From a virus, in the IMG/VR virus record IMGVR_UViG_3300027911_000030, positions 1-41,139 of that record: a stretch of DNA of 41,139 nt. One strand, written 5' to 3'. Position numbers and translations under genes: made by a program. The stretch's first letter is position 1; each line of letters starts with the position of its first letter. The notes under the pieces were generated by a model. It saw only the letters and a list, made by a program, of their open reading frames with translations, was not told where the DNA came from and did not search any database. Below are positions 21,835-31,253 of this stretch, piece by piece.

Positions 21835-24502
21835 CGGAAATTCCCTTCAGAAATGGCGCGAAGTCTTCCTTCACCTTCGCGTCCCAATCGACTTCACCGC
21901 CCGCCGCCATGCGAAGCGGCGTGGCGTACGGATTCTTGCCGATCTTGGGTGCGTGGCGCATGAGATGCGCAACGACAGGATCGCTCGACGTGGCAGCGGT
22001 TGCCGCCGTGCGTCCACTCATCATCATGCGCACAGGGCCTCCGACAGCGTAGGGCATGCCGTTTTGCAGGATGTCGTTCTGGATGTCGGGCGTCATGCTC
22101 ACCGAGCGATACGGGATCGCGTTGCCGCTGCTGGTGCCGTACGTGCGCCCTTCCGTGATCGGCACGTTGTAGTGCTTGGCAAAGGGTTCGAGCACGTCCT
22201 GCGGGAGCGCTTGGTCGTAGAGCCAGCCGTAGTCCTTGCTGCCGCGCAGGGACTCGATCGCCTTTGCCGCAGGCACTGCAAACGCGGAAGCGCCCGACTG
22301 CGCTGCGTGGTGGAGTGCTGCCGCACCAATCTGCCCCGTCCAATCCTGGAGCGAAGCAGGCGCCTCCTTGGCGGAGCCCAGGCGCGAGAAGGTCTGCGCA
22401 GGATCCGACTGCGCTTCTTCGAGGAAGAAGGGGTTGGTACCTAGCGCCGCGGAGCTGTCTCCCCCAGGCATCAAGGAGCCGCGAAAGTGCCCGAGGTACT
22501 TTTCGCGCACATCGGCAGGTGTGAAACCCGGGTAGTGCGAGGTAAGTCGGCGCTCATCGGGCGACATCTGCTGCAAGCGAGATGCGAGGCGCGCCCAATG
22601 CTGCGCATCGTAGGAAGCATCGGGTGCGCCGCCCTTGTCGATGAGCTTTTGTAGGTTCGCCATCGGGATCGTGGGGCGGTATGCAAAATCTCCGTGTTGC
22701 ATCGCGAGCCGCAAGCCCGTAGGAGCATTGGAGAAGACGTTTTGCTCGGTGTAGTAGCGCGGATCCGTGGGATCGAAGAGGCGCTGCGTATTGCTGTAGG
22801 CCCAGGGCTCGGCTTCTTGTGGCTCACGATCACCACCCAGGTCGTTTCTTGCTTCTTCGTACGCATCATCAAAATGACGTTCGTGGAATACGTCGCGCGC
22901 ACTATCCAGGTGATTGTTGACGTGCTCAGAAAAAAGATTGTTGAACCCCGGATCGAAGTGCTCCTTCTCGTCAAGCCGAGCAAGCGATCCGAACTGCGGG
23001 AAATTCCCCGCATCCGCAAGGTCACTTACGAACGCGTGGTAGTTGGGATCGTCCGTGTCGATCCCCAGGTGGTGCGTGGCGATGTTGTGCGCAGTGTCCG
23101 TGTCCCCCGAGAGACCCGCGCGGTAGAAATCTGCAAGCGTCGTGCGCTCACGCTTGGTTAAGTCCCTTTCGTTTGCACTGCCGCTGCCACCGATGAGAGG
23201 AAGCCTGCGCTGCACGCCCGACATCTCCTGCTGCTCACGAAGCGAGCCCGTGGGAGGAAGGCCCTTTTGCATGAGGATGTCGTTGAGCATCTCGTGCGCA
23301 TGAGCAGCTTTCCAGGACGAGACATCGTTTCCCTGCAAATACTTGTCGAGATCATCGAATACATCGTGCATCACTTCCTGGTGGTCGTAATGCTCCGAAT
23401 GATCCGCGTTGTCCCACCAGTCCTGAAGGATCTCGTGCGCACGGTCATGGACCGCTTCATCACTCGGTCCTTCCTCCTCGTCATTCGCAAAGCCGAACTT
23501 GCGCTGCCACTTCTCGGGCAGCACGTCCTGGCGGTTGATGACGCGCACGAGTCCCGGAGGATTCTGGAGCGCCCCCGCAAGCTGGCTCTTCGTGAGCGTG
23601 GCGTTGGGGTTCCCGCCGGTGAGCCGGTTGATCGCCTCCTCGCGCACCGCACGCAAGGCGCCGGGCCGCGCGCCCGTTTGCTGCGCGGCGTTCTGGAGCT
23701 GGCGCGCAAAGTCCGCCGCCTTTTGCGTCTCGCCCCCGCGCAGCACGCTCGCTGCGGCGGTGCCCGTGATGGGCTGCAGCGGCACATCGCGCCGCAAGCC
23801 GTAGAACTTCTTCATCCACTCGATAGCCTTGACCGCATCGCCACCTGCGCCATAGCGCGGCATCTCGGCAAGAGTGCCCGCGGTGGGGTGCTCTCCGAAC
23901 TTGCGAAGGAGCGCCGGGATCTTCGCGCCCGCACTGCGCGCCTTGCTCGTGATGGCGCCCGCTCCCACGCCCATGTCGCCGACGAACTGCCCCATGTCTT
24001 CCCCGACATCTCCGGCGTGTTGCAGGCTCTGCGAGGGCGCAGGATTGCGCAGGTACTGCGCATACTTGCGGATGTCATCCGAGGAGAGCGGGATATTGCG
24101 CTTGATCCAATCGGAAGCCATGCCCGGCGCGCCGCGCTCCATCTCGTCGGGGCGCGTTGCCCAATCCGCCATGTCGAGCGCGCCCGTCACCGCGCCGTGC
24201 GGCAAACCCAGGACGCCCGCAACGCCGCCACGCCCCGCGCCCTTGGTGAACTCCCAAAGGTGGCGCATCTGGTCGCCGTAGGGCATGGGCGTGGCACCAG
24301 GAGCTGGGGGCGGCGCGCTCACCGGGAAGGGCGCATCGTCCATCGATGGAGGAACAGCGCCACCGTCGGCGAACTTGCGGCCCACATCGGCGCTCGCAAA
24401 GTCCCGGCCCACGCTCTGCGGCACACCGGCCTTGCGCGCAAAGGATGGCGAGTGCGCGATCGCCTCCATGAACCGGTGCTGCTTGGCGGATTTACTTGGC
24501 AT
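21827..24502 (-). CDS. Large phage protein with polyvalent-type EEaQSD domain
   Basis: 891 residues. Residues 3-40 (SAKQHRFMEAIAHSPSFAR...GVPQSVGRDF) are a short conserved phage motif seen near packaging genes. Residues ~690-820 match the pattern of a C-terminal domain in phage large polyvalent proteins: FFLEEAQSDPAQ, an Ala-rich helix, WLYDQALPQDVLEPFAKHY, then SVSMTPDIQNDILQNGMPY. In the middle is a His/Asp-rich acidic helical region (HDRAHEILQDWWDNADHSEH). Such proteins are thought to be injected with DNA; that role is inference. It lies between portal and large terminase, overlapping both (8 and 11 bp). Confidence 0.6.
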   Translation of the reverse strand: MPSKSAKQHRFMEAIAHSPSFARKAGVPQSVGRDFASADVGRKFADGGAVPPSMDDAPFPVSAPPPAPGATPMPYGDQMRHLWEFTKGAGRGGVAGVLGLPHGAVTGALDMADWATRPDEMERGAPGMASDWIKRNIPLSSDDIRKYAQYLRNPAPSQSLQHAGDVGEDMGQFVGDMGVGAGAITSKARSAGAKIPALLRKFGEHPTAGTLAEMPRYGAGGDAVKAIEWMKKFYGLRRDVPLQPITGTAAASVLRGGETQKAADFARQLQNAAQQTGARPGALRAVREEAINRLTGGNPNATLTKSQLAGALQNPPGLVRVINRQDVLPEKWQRKFGFANDEEEGPSDEAVHDRAHEILQDWWDNADHSEHYDHQEVMHDVFDDLDKYLQGNDVSSWKAAHAHEMLNDILMQKGLPPTGSLREQQEMSGVQRRLPLIGGSGSANERDLTKRERTTLADFYRAGLSGDTDTAHNIATHHLGIDTDDPNYHAFVSDLADAGNFPQFGSLARLDEKEHFDPGFNNLFSEHVNNHLDSARDVFHERHFDDAYEEARNDLGGDREPQEAEPWAYSNTQRLFDPTDPRYYTEQNVFSNAPTGLRLAMQHGDFAYRPTIPMANLQKLIDKGGAPDASYDAQHWARLASRLQQMSPDERRLTSHYPGFTPADVREKYLGHFRGSLMPGGDSSAALGTNPFFLEEAQSDPAQTFSRLGSAKEAPASLQDWTGQIGAAALHHAAQSGASAFAVPAAKAIESLRGSKDYGWLYDQALPQDVLEPFAKHYNVPITEGRTYGTSSGNAIPYRSVSMTPDIQNDILQNGMPYAVGGPVRMMMSGRTAATAATSSDPVVAHLMRHAPKIGKNPYATPLRMAAGGEVDWDAKVKEDFAPFLKGISDA

Positions 24503-26123
24503 AGGGATTCTCGCCGCGCTTTCGCGCCTTGTGGTAATCCTTGAGTGGCGGAGGATCGCGCGGAATCTCGGGGAGCGCGAGCAGTCCGTCGTTCTTGAAG
24601 AGGATCACGGCCTGTGTGAAGGTGTCTACGTAGTCGTCGTGCTCGCCCTTGGGGAACTCTTCGAGTTGCTTGAGGAACGGACGCGCCCACATGATGGGCT
24701 TGCCTGCTTCCTTCTTCGATTCGAGCACGTAGAGCAGACCCAGCTCCAGAATAGGCGCGGACAGATGAGCGCGAACCAGTTTGTCAGCACGGCCCGGGTC
24801 ATACCCACGTGCAGGAACTCCGGCTTGGCGCAGATCCTGCAGCAGCGAAATACCACTGCCCTTTTCCTCGACGAGTACAAGATCCGCGCGCCGCGGAGGA
24901 TGGTTGAGTTTGAAGCCGCCACCTTCCTCAATGCCACCGTACGTAGCACGGTAGTCCTCCATCGCCTTCTTACGAAGCTGCGGATAGGAGAGCCGATCGT
25001 CCCAGCAATCGAGAAGGAGCGCGCAGTTCACCTTTCCAGTCCAGTCGCCATAGTTGATCTGCTTTTCGAAGATACCCCACACCGTGCACGCCGTCGCATC
25101 GTTCTCCGTCTTCTCGGTGAAGGCCGTGTCGTAGGACTGCACGACGAATAGAAAATCGGGGAGCTTGCGATCCGCACCCCAAAGACGGAAGTTCGTAATC
25201 TTGAGCAAGCCCCCGCCGATCGGCGAGGGACGCTGCTGCATCTGCCCCGCCGTGCCGTACTCGCCCAGGCGCTTCTTGAGCACGTCGACCGTCTCGAAGG
25301 GGAAGAGCTCGGGCCACATGAGATCACCGACCTTCTCGCGCGGGTCGTTCATGTAGACCTTGGAGCGCGTCATGCGCCCCGGCTCGTACTCCATCGGGAT
25401 GCACACGTGCTCCCAGTTCTTGCGAAAGTCTTCGAGTTCCGTGATATGGCCCGTGAGATCCTTCGCATGCAGGCGCTGCATGATGACGAGCGTGCCCGCG
25501 TTGCGTGAGGCGCCCCGCAGCGAGAGCGTAAGGTCGAACCACGTGATCGCCGCCTCGCGCTCCACGTCGCTCTCGGCCTCCTTCACGTTGTGCGGATCGT
25601 CGACGATCTTGAAGTCCGGGTGCTCACCCGTTGCACGACCACCGACAGAAGTGGCGATCCGCCACCCGCCCTGGACAGTGTGAAAGCGAGTCTTGGAGTC
25701 GTTCCGAGGATCGACGGCAACCATTGAACCCCAGAGACCTTGAAACCACTCGCTTGCAATGAGCTCACGAGCTCGCACAGAGTCTCGAACGGAAAGGTCT
25801 CCCCCGTAGCTGGCAGTGAGAAATCGCTTCGAGGCATCCTGGCTCCAGACCCAAGGATGAAAACACACGGAGCACAGGATCGATTTCATCGAGCCCGGCG
25901 GCACGTTGATGAGGAGATTGTTGATCTCGCGACGATAGAAGGCTTCGAGGCGCTCAGCAAGCATGTCGAGGTGCCAGTTGTGCGAATAGAACGCATCGGG
26001 GCCTTCCACGCTCTTCCATGCGGCGCGCATGAATGGAACAAGGGAGCGGTACTTGCGCCGCTCCCTCTCCAGCGCGACCGCTCCACTGATCGCGCTGAGT
26101 TCCGTTGCCGTGAACTGCGTCAT
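24492..26123 (-). CDS. terL: Terminase large subunit
   Basis: 543 residues. ATPase motifs: Walker A NVPPGSMKS (residues 73-81), Walker B FKIVDD (171-176), coupling motif TLVIMQRLH (~211). Nuclease (RNase H-like) acidic motifs: QSYDTAF (~340), LVLVEEKGSG (~430) and HDDYVDTFTQA near the C-terminus. This motor packages DNA into the prohead through the portal. The length and motif order are those of a complete TerL. It is 4 bp after the membrane protein gene and overlaps the following gene by 11 bp. Confidence 0.95.
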   Translation of the reverse strand: MTQFTATELSAISGAVALERERRKYRSLVPFMRAAWKSVEGPDAFYSHNWHLDMLAERLEAFYRREINNLLINVPPGSMKSILCSVCFHPWVWSQDASKRFLTASYGGDLSVRDSVRARELIASEWFQGLWGSMVAVDPRNDSKTRFHTVQGGWRIATSVGGRATGEHPDFKIVDDPHNVKEAESDVEREAAITWFDLTLSLRGASRNAGTLVIMQRLHAKDLTGHITELEDFRKNWEHVCIPMEYEPGRMTRSKVYMNDPREKVGDLMWPELFPFETVDVLKKRLGEYGTAGQMQQRPSPIGGGLLKITNFRLWGADRKLPDFLFVVQSYDTAFTEKTENDATACTVWGIFEKQINYGDWTGKVNCALLLDCWDDRLSYPQLRKKAMEDYRATYGGIEEGGGFKLNHPPRRADLVLVEEKGSGISLLQDLRQAGVPARGYDPGRADKLVRAHLSAPILELGLLYVLESKKEAGKPIMWARPFLKQLEEFPKGEHDDYVDTFTQAVILFKNDGLLALPEIPRDPPPLKDYHKARKRGENPYAK

Positions 26124-26127
26124 GCCA

Positions 26128-26880
26128 TCAGCGGATCACGCCCATGAAGTGAAGCCCAGCAATGACACCCGCCGCGGCAACCGCCGCGATGGCGCCCCAC
26201 ACCCAGCCCGGCGTGCCGGAGGATGCAGGAGCGGGCTGCGCAGCGCCACGCACCGCGCTATTGAGCGCGCCGATGCTCGCCTGCACAGTCGCCTCGTGCT
26301 TTTCCAGGATGTTGGCGTGCGCCGCAAGATCCTCAGCGGACGCAGGCGTGTTCTCCGCGGACTGCGCTGCGGCCTGCTGCGCAACCGTGCTGTGCGGCTC
26401 CACGTGATCGAGGATCGCGCTGGCGGACTCGTGTACGGCTTCGGCAAGCGCCTGCACCTTCTCCGGGTTGAGCACCACGTTTCCAACCGCGGCATCGCTT
26501 GCGTGATCCGCGAGCTGCTGCGCCGCCGAGAGCACGATGCCCGAGTGGATCGCGACGTAGTGCTCATCGGGCGGCGGAGGCGCCGGAGGAAGCGCCTGGG
26601 GAGGCGGCGCGCGAAAGAACGGGCTCATGTTCGGAGGTATCGCAGGCCCTTGCATGGAAGCTCCTGATGTGGAGCGCATCTCCTGCGGGCTGCCCTGCCC
26701 ACTTTGCGAGCCATCCGTCATCGCGGCGCGCTGCATTCCTCCTACGGAGATGTCGAGCGGGTGAGTGCCTACGACGAGGTCGAGCTGCTGCTGCCCGCGC
26801 TGCGCATCCTGCTGGCGCCTTGCATTCTCCTCATCGCCCATCGGTTGCGTCGGAGCACCTTCGTGATTCTGTTCGTCCAT
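26128..26880 (-). CDS. Membrane-anchored Ala/Pro-rich protein, unknown
   Basis: 250 residues. The N-terminal ~115 residues are Gln/Gly/Pro-rich and probably disordered (FFRAPPPQALPPAPPPP). Residues ~115-215 are Ala-rich helices (ADHASDAAVGNVVLNPEKV). The C-terminus is a single membrane helix (WVWGAIAAVAAAGVIAGLHF) with a short basic end, so a tail-anchored topology is predicted. CTGGAG lies upstream of ATG 26880. It sits just before TerL. The function is unknown. Confidence 0.62.
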   Translation of the reverse strand: MDEQNHEGAPTQPMGDEENARRQQDAQRGQQQLDLVVGTHPLDISVGGMQRAAMTDGSQSGQGSPQEMRSTSGASMQGPAIPPNMSPFFRAPPPQALPPAPPPPDEHYVAIHSGIVLSAAQQLADHASDAAVGNVVLNPEKVQALAEAVHESASAILDHVEPHSTVAQQAAAQSAENTPASAEDLAAHANILEKHEATVQASIGALNSAVRGAAQPAPASSGTPGWVWGAIAAVAAAGVIAGLHFMGVIR

Positions 26881-26901
26881 TGCAAGTCTCCAGTGGATGG
26901 G

Positions 26902-27234
26902 TCAGCAGTGACCCGATTGAAAGATGTCGAGGATATTGGGGCAGATGTAGTCCGCCACGCGCTGCCGCCAGGAGCCGTCGTGAAACGCGCGATAGCGCGT
27001 CAAGCGCTGCGTGAGCGTCCATTCACGAGGGAGGTCTGCGAACACGATCGTAAAAAGCGTGGCGTTCATCACCACGTCGAGCGCGAGACCGAAGAGGAGC
27101 CAGGGCGCGAGAGCCCACTTCCATTTGGTCATCGTCGGCCAGTGGAACGCGAGCGATGCGTACGTGATGTAGAGCACCCAGCCACCCGTGAGGACGAGGT
27201 AGAGGGCGATCGCGAGCTTGAGCACTTCGAGCAT
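26902..27234 (-). CDS. Conserved phage membrane protein
   Basis: 110 residues from ATG 27234, preceded by GAAGGAACCACC; the longer frame to 27438 overlaps the spike gene and is not used. Two membrane helices: residues ~3-28 (LKLAIALYLVLTGGWVLYIT) and ~41-65 (WALAPWLLFGLALDVVMNAT). A cytosolic block LPREWTLTQRLTRYR and a Cys/His-ending tail follow. This pattern is familiar from a widespread phage family of unknown function. Confidence 0.68.
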   Translation of the reverse strand: MLEVLKLAIALYLVLTGGWVLYITYASLAFHWPTMTKWKWALAPWLLFGLALDVVMNATLFTIVFADLPREWTLTQRLTRYRAFHDGSWRQRVADYICPNILDIFQSGHC

Positions 27235-27244
27235 GGTGGTTCCT

Positions 27245-29611
27245 TCAACTTGCGAGTGCGGGGTCGTTCTGGTTGTAGCTTTGCACGCAACCGATGTCGC
27301 TGTTCGTGCCATAGAACGTATGGCTGTTGAGATCACCAGGGGGCGCGATGAGCGGAGGCAGCGTGGGAGCTTGCGACGCGTAAGGCCACCCCACTCCAGC
27401 CGCAGTGAGGTACATAATGACGGCCGAGACACCTGCAACCGAAGTGATTCCGCTCACGGTCCATGGACTGCCGCTGCCGGAGATCGTCGTGAGCGCCGAG
27501 TTCGTCTGCCCTGCGAAGTACGGTCCTCCCATGCCGGTGACGACCGTGCCAAAGATCGTGGAGTTGACGGTGAGCGATGTACCGTTGGCAGCGATCGTTC
27601 CCGTGATGACAGCGCCATTGGGAACCACGGGCGCAAATTGCGAAGTCCAGTTCGAACCGATCGCGATCGGAACATTGTTCTGCTTGTAGTACTGCCCACC
27701 GACTGTGCTGAATTGCGCGTAGACGTTGTATCCGATAGCAGACGCTGGAGGATTCGCAGGGGCCGTGATCGTCGGCCCATTGGTCCCGCTCGTAACCGCC
27801 TGCGCGGTCGCCGGACCGGGCAGCGTCTCGCCGCCCAGCGTGACGTAGGTGATCTTGAAGTTCCACGTCCCCGTGTTCCAGGTGTAGGACGCATTGGCGG
27901 AAGTCCCCGTGACAGGGGCAGCGGGCGCGAGTGTGTTGAGCTGCCACGTCGAGAGCCCCGTGCCAACGAGCTGCAGCGCCGTCGTGGGAGCAGTGCTGTC
28001 GTTGAACGGCATCAGGTTGAGACCATTCGGGGTCATGTACTGACCAGGACGCCCGAAGTACCCAGGAGGGTTGTTGGTGAAGATCGAGGGCTGGAACTGC
28101 GACGTGAATCCAGGATCACCATAGGGCAAGAACGCCGAGTGCGCGTCCATCGGCGCAGCTGCAGCCTGCCACGTAGCGAAACCATTTTGCGTGGAGTTGT
28201 TGATTGCGCCGATGAATCTGTTGCTATTCGCAACGCTCGGCGCGTCCGTGGTGTACGAGAAGTAGACGTTGTAATCCCCGTGCAGGGAGTTGTACGGATT
28301 CGTCTGCCCATAGATGCTGTACGTAGAAGCGACACCATTGAGCATGAAAGCACCGATGACGCAGTTCGTAAGCGTCGTGTCGGTCGAATCGCTCACATAG
28401 GTGGACGTGGCATTGGCCGAGTAGATGGTTGCACCACTGGGCTGCGAAGTGGTTGCGTTTTGCGTGCCGACAATCACACAATGATCGAAAATCAACGAGC
28501 CGCCCGTATTCAGGATGCACTGCAGACCAGAATTTATGAAGACGGACGACGTGAAGCGATTGTTGTAGTTCGACCCATCGCCACCGCCTGGAGTGCCCGA
28601 CTGCGTGAAGCAGGGTCCGGGGTTCGTCACCGACGAATTGCAAGCGATGTTGTTCGTGACCTGGATGCCGTTGAAGTCGTTGCTATTGCAGTTCTGCCAC
28701 AGGTAAAGCCCCTGTCCGCAATTGTCGATGCGGATGTTGCGGAACGTTCCGTTTTGAATGCCCATCAAGTCGAGCGAACCACGCAGCCCGTTCGTGATGA
28801 GCATGTCCTCGATGTACGCGCCCTGGACGAGACCATTCAGCCCAGGCCCTGCGCCAAAGAGCTGAATGCTCGTATTCTCCTGCGCGTTGCGAGCGCAGGA
28901 CGAGTCAATCTCCAAGTGCTTGAGCGTGTAGGAGCCGATGAGAGGAAGCGTGTTCGAGAACTGCAAAAAGAAGCAGTCGTCATACGCTCCCGCAAAACGA
29001 AGCGATTCCGCGTAGAAGTTTCCCTGCGTGCTCGTGAGATTGAAGCAGCGCTGAATGCTGCTGTACTCCATCACGAGGTTGTTGGGATTGGAGCCCGACA
29101 GATTGACGTAGGCGTTCACGCCGTCGTTGTAATAGCTAAACGGAGTGGAGGCAACAAGCGCAACGCTCGTCGTCTTCTGAAGCGACGTGCCGTAAGGGTT
29201 GTTGAGAACGTTGAGCGAGCTGTACGCCGAGGCCACTGCAGACACCACGGCATTGTTGCTGGGGCTTCCGCCGACGAACCAGCGATCATCATTGACGTGC
29301 GGTGTCTGCCAGATATTCGGATAGGTCGCGTTGACTGTCCACGCAGTCGCGTTGAGGGCAGTGCCCGATAAGATCGGCTTCGCCCCAGTCCCGTAGACAC
29401 CCAGGGACAGATTGCTCGCCGTAGCAGGTGGAGTGAGGGTAGATGTGAGACGCCCGAACGTGCCGGACTTGAAAAGAATCGGCAGACCACCCCAGTTCAA
29501 CGGGTTCGTCGTGTTCGCGATCGCCGTCTGTAAATCGAGAAGCGTGTAGGGTAACGAAATCGTTCCCTTGCCGCCCGTGCCACTCAATGAAGGGTCGACA
29601 TACCAAGCCAT
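27245..29611 (-). CDS. Right-handed beta-helix tailspike
   Basis: 788 residues. The N-terminus (AWYVDPSLSGTGGKG...LDLQTAI) is the usual opening of phage beta-helix proteins. Residues ~60-500 have the parallel beta-helix character: repeated short strands with Asn/Ser turns (SIQRCFNLTSTQGNF; IEDMLITNGLRGSLDLMG; TFRNIRIDNCGQGLYLW; CVIVGTQNATTS). Residues ~560-700 look like immunoglobulin-like beta domains (YTWNTGTWNFKITYVTLGG). Spikes of this type bind and often cleave surface polysaccharide; no catalytic residues can be assigned by eye. It is placed between the packaging genes, well away from the long fibre. Confidence 0.75.
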   Translation of the reverse strand: MAWYVDPSLSGTGGKGTISLPYTLLDLQTAIANTTNPLNWGGLPILFKSGTFGRLTSTLTPPATASNLSLGVYGTGAKPILSGTALNATAWTVNATYPNIWQTPHVNDDRWFVGGSPSNNAVVSAVASAYSSLNVLNNPYGTSLQKTTSVALVASTPFSYYNDGVNAYVNLSGSNPNNLVMEYSSIQRCFNLTSTQGNFYAESLRFAGAYDDCFFLQFSNTLPLIGSYTLKHLEIDSSCARNAQENTSIQLFGAGPGLNGLVQGAYIEDMLITNGLRGSLDLMGIQNGTFRNIRIDNCGQGLYLWQNCNSNDFNGIQVTNNIACNSSVTNPGPCFTQSGTPGGGDGSNYNNRFTSSVFINSGLQCILNTGGSLIFDHCVIVGTQNATTSQPSGATIYSANATSTYVSDSTDTTLTNCVIGAFMLNGVASTYSIYGQTNPYNSLHGDYNVYFSYTTDAPSVANSNRFIGAINNSTQNGFATWQAAAAPMDAHSAFLPYGDPGFTSQFQPSIFTNNPPGYFGRPGQYMTPNGLNLMPFNDSTAPTTALQLVGTGLSTWQLNTLAPAAPVTGTSANASYTWNTGTWNFKITYVTLGGETLPGPATAQAVTSGTNGPTITAPANPPASAIGYNVYAQFSTVGGQYYKQNNVPIAIGSNWTSQFAPVVPNGAVITGTIAANGTSLTVNSTIFGTVVTGMGGPYFAGQTNSALTTISGSGSPWTVSGITSVAGVSAVIMYLTAAGVGWPYASQAPTLPPLIAPPGDLNSHTFYGTNSDIGCVQSYNQNDPALAS

Positions 29612-29614
29612 GGC

Positions 29615-30238
29615 TCACCCCAAGAGAACGTTCATGTTGATCGGAGCCGTGCCGGTCGGCGCCTGATTCACATCCGGAGCCACGACAAGGTAGGTTGCAT
29701 TGGCCGGTATCGCAATCACTGGTGCATCACCGACATCAGCGCGAATCGGCGCGTCGTGCGCAGTGTCGACAACGGAAGCGAAGTTCCCGAATCGCAGCCG
29801 CGCAACGATCCCAGTTGCCGATCCGAGATAGAGCGTGCCGGTCGCAGTGCCTCCGATCACGGCGTAGATGCCTTGCGTGACGTTGGCAGGAATCGGGTAG
29901 TACGTACCTGCCACGAGCGAGAGCGTGCCCGTCACGGGATCCGTCGTCGTGGTCGTCGCCGAATCGTAGAGGTTGAGCGTTCCCGAACTCGACGTAGCGC
30001 AAAGAAAGCCGAGCACCGACACCGCACCAACAAAGAGGTTGCCCGTAGCGCTCACCGCCTTGTAGTTCTCTCGAAAGATGGGAGACTCGACCTGTATTTT
30101 CACGCTGCGCGCGCCACCCAATGCAATCTTGGCTTGGCGCACGATGTCGACGAACGACACCGGGATCGCAATGCGCGGCGTGAACCCGGATTGCGATGTG
30201 CCCGATTGTTGCGGCGGGAACTGACGATCAAAAGGCAT
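29615..30238 (-). CDS. Virion-associated protein, unknown
   Basis: 207 residues. A Gln/Ser-rich N-terminus is followed by a helix (VSFVDIVRQAKIALGG) and a beta-rich remainder (GILSLVAGTYY-type strands, GIYAVIGGTATGTLYLG). GGGAG lies upstream of ATG 30238, and it ends 3 bp before the spike start, so it may act with the spike as an anchor or structural partner. I recognise no specific family. Confidence 0.6.
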   Translation of the reverse strand: MPFDRQFPPQQSGTSQSGFTPRIAIPVSFVDIVRQAKIALGGARSVKIQVESPIFRENYKAVSATGNLFVGAVSVLGFLCATSSSGTLNLYDSATTTTTDPVTGTLSLVAGTYYPIPANVTQGIYAVIGGTATGTLYLGSATGIVARLRFGNFASVVDTAHDAPIRADVGDAPVIAIPANATYLVVAPDVNQAPTGTAPINMNVLLG

Positions 30239-30256
30239 GAGAGACTCCCGAGAGGT

Positions 30257-30466
30257 TCAAGCGTTGCCGCCAACACATGCGCTCGTCGCGTTGACGAGCC
30301 CGCTGCGAAATCCTTCGTACCACGCGAGCCAGAGCTCCTGCTCGGTCTCCGTCACCGGGCGCTCCTCGATCGATGCGCCGCGCTTCGTCTCCAGGCGCAC
30401 GCTTGCATAGCGCGATGCCATGAGGTGAAGCCGACCGCCATCTTCCTCGACGTGCAGCACGATCAT
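30257..30466 (-). CDS. Small phage protein, unknown
   Basis: 69 residues: a beta-strand N-terminus (MIVLHVEEDGGRLHLMA) followed by an alpha helix (TETEQELWLAWYEGFRSGL) and a short tail. The start ATG overlaps the TGA of the preceding gene (ATGA), so it is coupled to the putative small terminase. The function is unknown. The overlapping longer frame at 30228-30551 is a shadow. Confidence 0.6.
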   Translation of the reverse strand: MIVLHVEEDGGRLHLMASRYASVRLETKRGASIEERPVTETEQELWLAWYEGFRSGLVNATSACVGGNA

Positions 30467-31008
30467 GTCTTGCTCGCTTTCTCCAGCATCTTCGAGAGCA
30501 TTTCAAGCTCCTTGTCGGAGAGCTTCGATACGTCGATCGTCGTGCTGCCAATCGCGACGATCGAACCGTTCACGGCAGGCTCACCCTCAACGCCTGCGAT
30601 GCGCTTGGGCTTCTCGGACATTTGGTAGGGAAGGAGCGCCTTTGCGATGCCGATGCGATCGCGAAAGGGAAGGAACGGTTGATGCATCGCATGCGTGAGG
30701 AGCTCGTACGGAGTCCAGCCTTGCGAGCGCTGCCAGCGCTCTTCCTCGGTGAGCGCTTCGTCGGTAGGAAGCTGGGACTCCGCAGGCCCACGACCGATCG
30801 AGAGGCGATCGAATCGCTCGATGTACTCGCGTGCCTCGTCGTCGGTGATCGGCGGCGGGACGGGCTGCCAGTAGGTGAGGAAGTGCTTGCGGTCATCGAG
30901 CTCGCGCCCCGTAGGCGGCGGGTCGTCCGCTGTGGGCAACGGCGCGCGGCGTGGCGTTGCATCGTTTGGCGCCGGGGGCTTGCGCTTGGGGCGAGAGGAT
31001 CCCGGCAT
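30463..31008 (-). CDS. Candidate terminase small subunit
   Basis: 181 residues from ATG 31008 (a GTG six bases upstream is an alternative; neither has a strong ribosome site). The N-terminal 40 residues are Pro/Arg-rich. A helical centre (DDEAREYIERFDRLSIG; QGWTPYELLTHAMHQP; IGIAKALLPYQM) precedes a C-terminal beta piece (VNGSIVAIGSTTIDV) and a final helix (SDKELEMLSKMLEKASK). It is the first gene of the leftward packaging/virion block, where small terminases usually lie. The assignment is by position and helical character, not by a recognised HTH. Confidence 0.5.
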   Translation of the reverse strand: MPGSSRPKRKPPAPNDATPRRAPLPTADDPPPTGRELDDRKHFLTYWQPVPPPITDDEAREYIERFDRLSIGRGPAESQLPTDEALTEEERWQRSQGWTPYELLTHAMHQPFLPFRDRIGIAKALLPYQMSEKPKRIAGVEGEPAVNGSIVAIGSTTIDVSKLSDKELEMLSKMLEKASKT

Positions 31009-31210
31009 CGACACCGCAGTCCGTGGCTCAGTGCGCTGACCGCACCAACGCAGCGGAAGGTATCACGCGAGCGCCTTGGGGGGAAGGGAGGATGCTGGTG
31101 GTACACGAGGAAAAGTCATGTACCACTCATGTACCAGCGGGTTTTCAGAGGAGAAAAGAAGGTTTGGAATATAGGTACATTGGTACATTACCTTCTAAAA
31201 AGCTATAGAA

Positions 31211-31253
31211 AAGTGTATACATAACATAATGCGTATATTATGGCAAAACACTT
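31211..31253. repeat. Central AT-rich dyad of the array
   Basis: Nested inverted repeats: AAGTGT (31211-31216) with ACACTT (31248-31253), and CATAAT (31225-31230) with ATTATG (31237-31242). The centre is near 31232-31233, the same as the centre of symmetry of the ten hexamers. Low melting stability would suit strand opening. Confidence 0.7.
31218..31246 (-). promoter_or_regulatory. Possible leftward promoter in the dyad
   Basis: Minus strand: TTGCCA (31246-31241), 17-nt spacer, TATGTA (31223-31218). It has a good -35 and a poor -10 match. It would drive the packaging/virion block and lies between the two inner pairs of GGTACA sites, so it would be covered by a bound protein. Confidence 0.3.
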
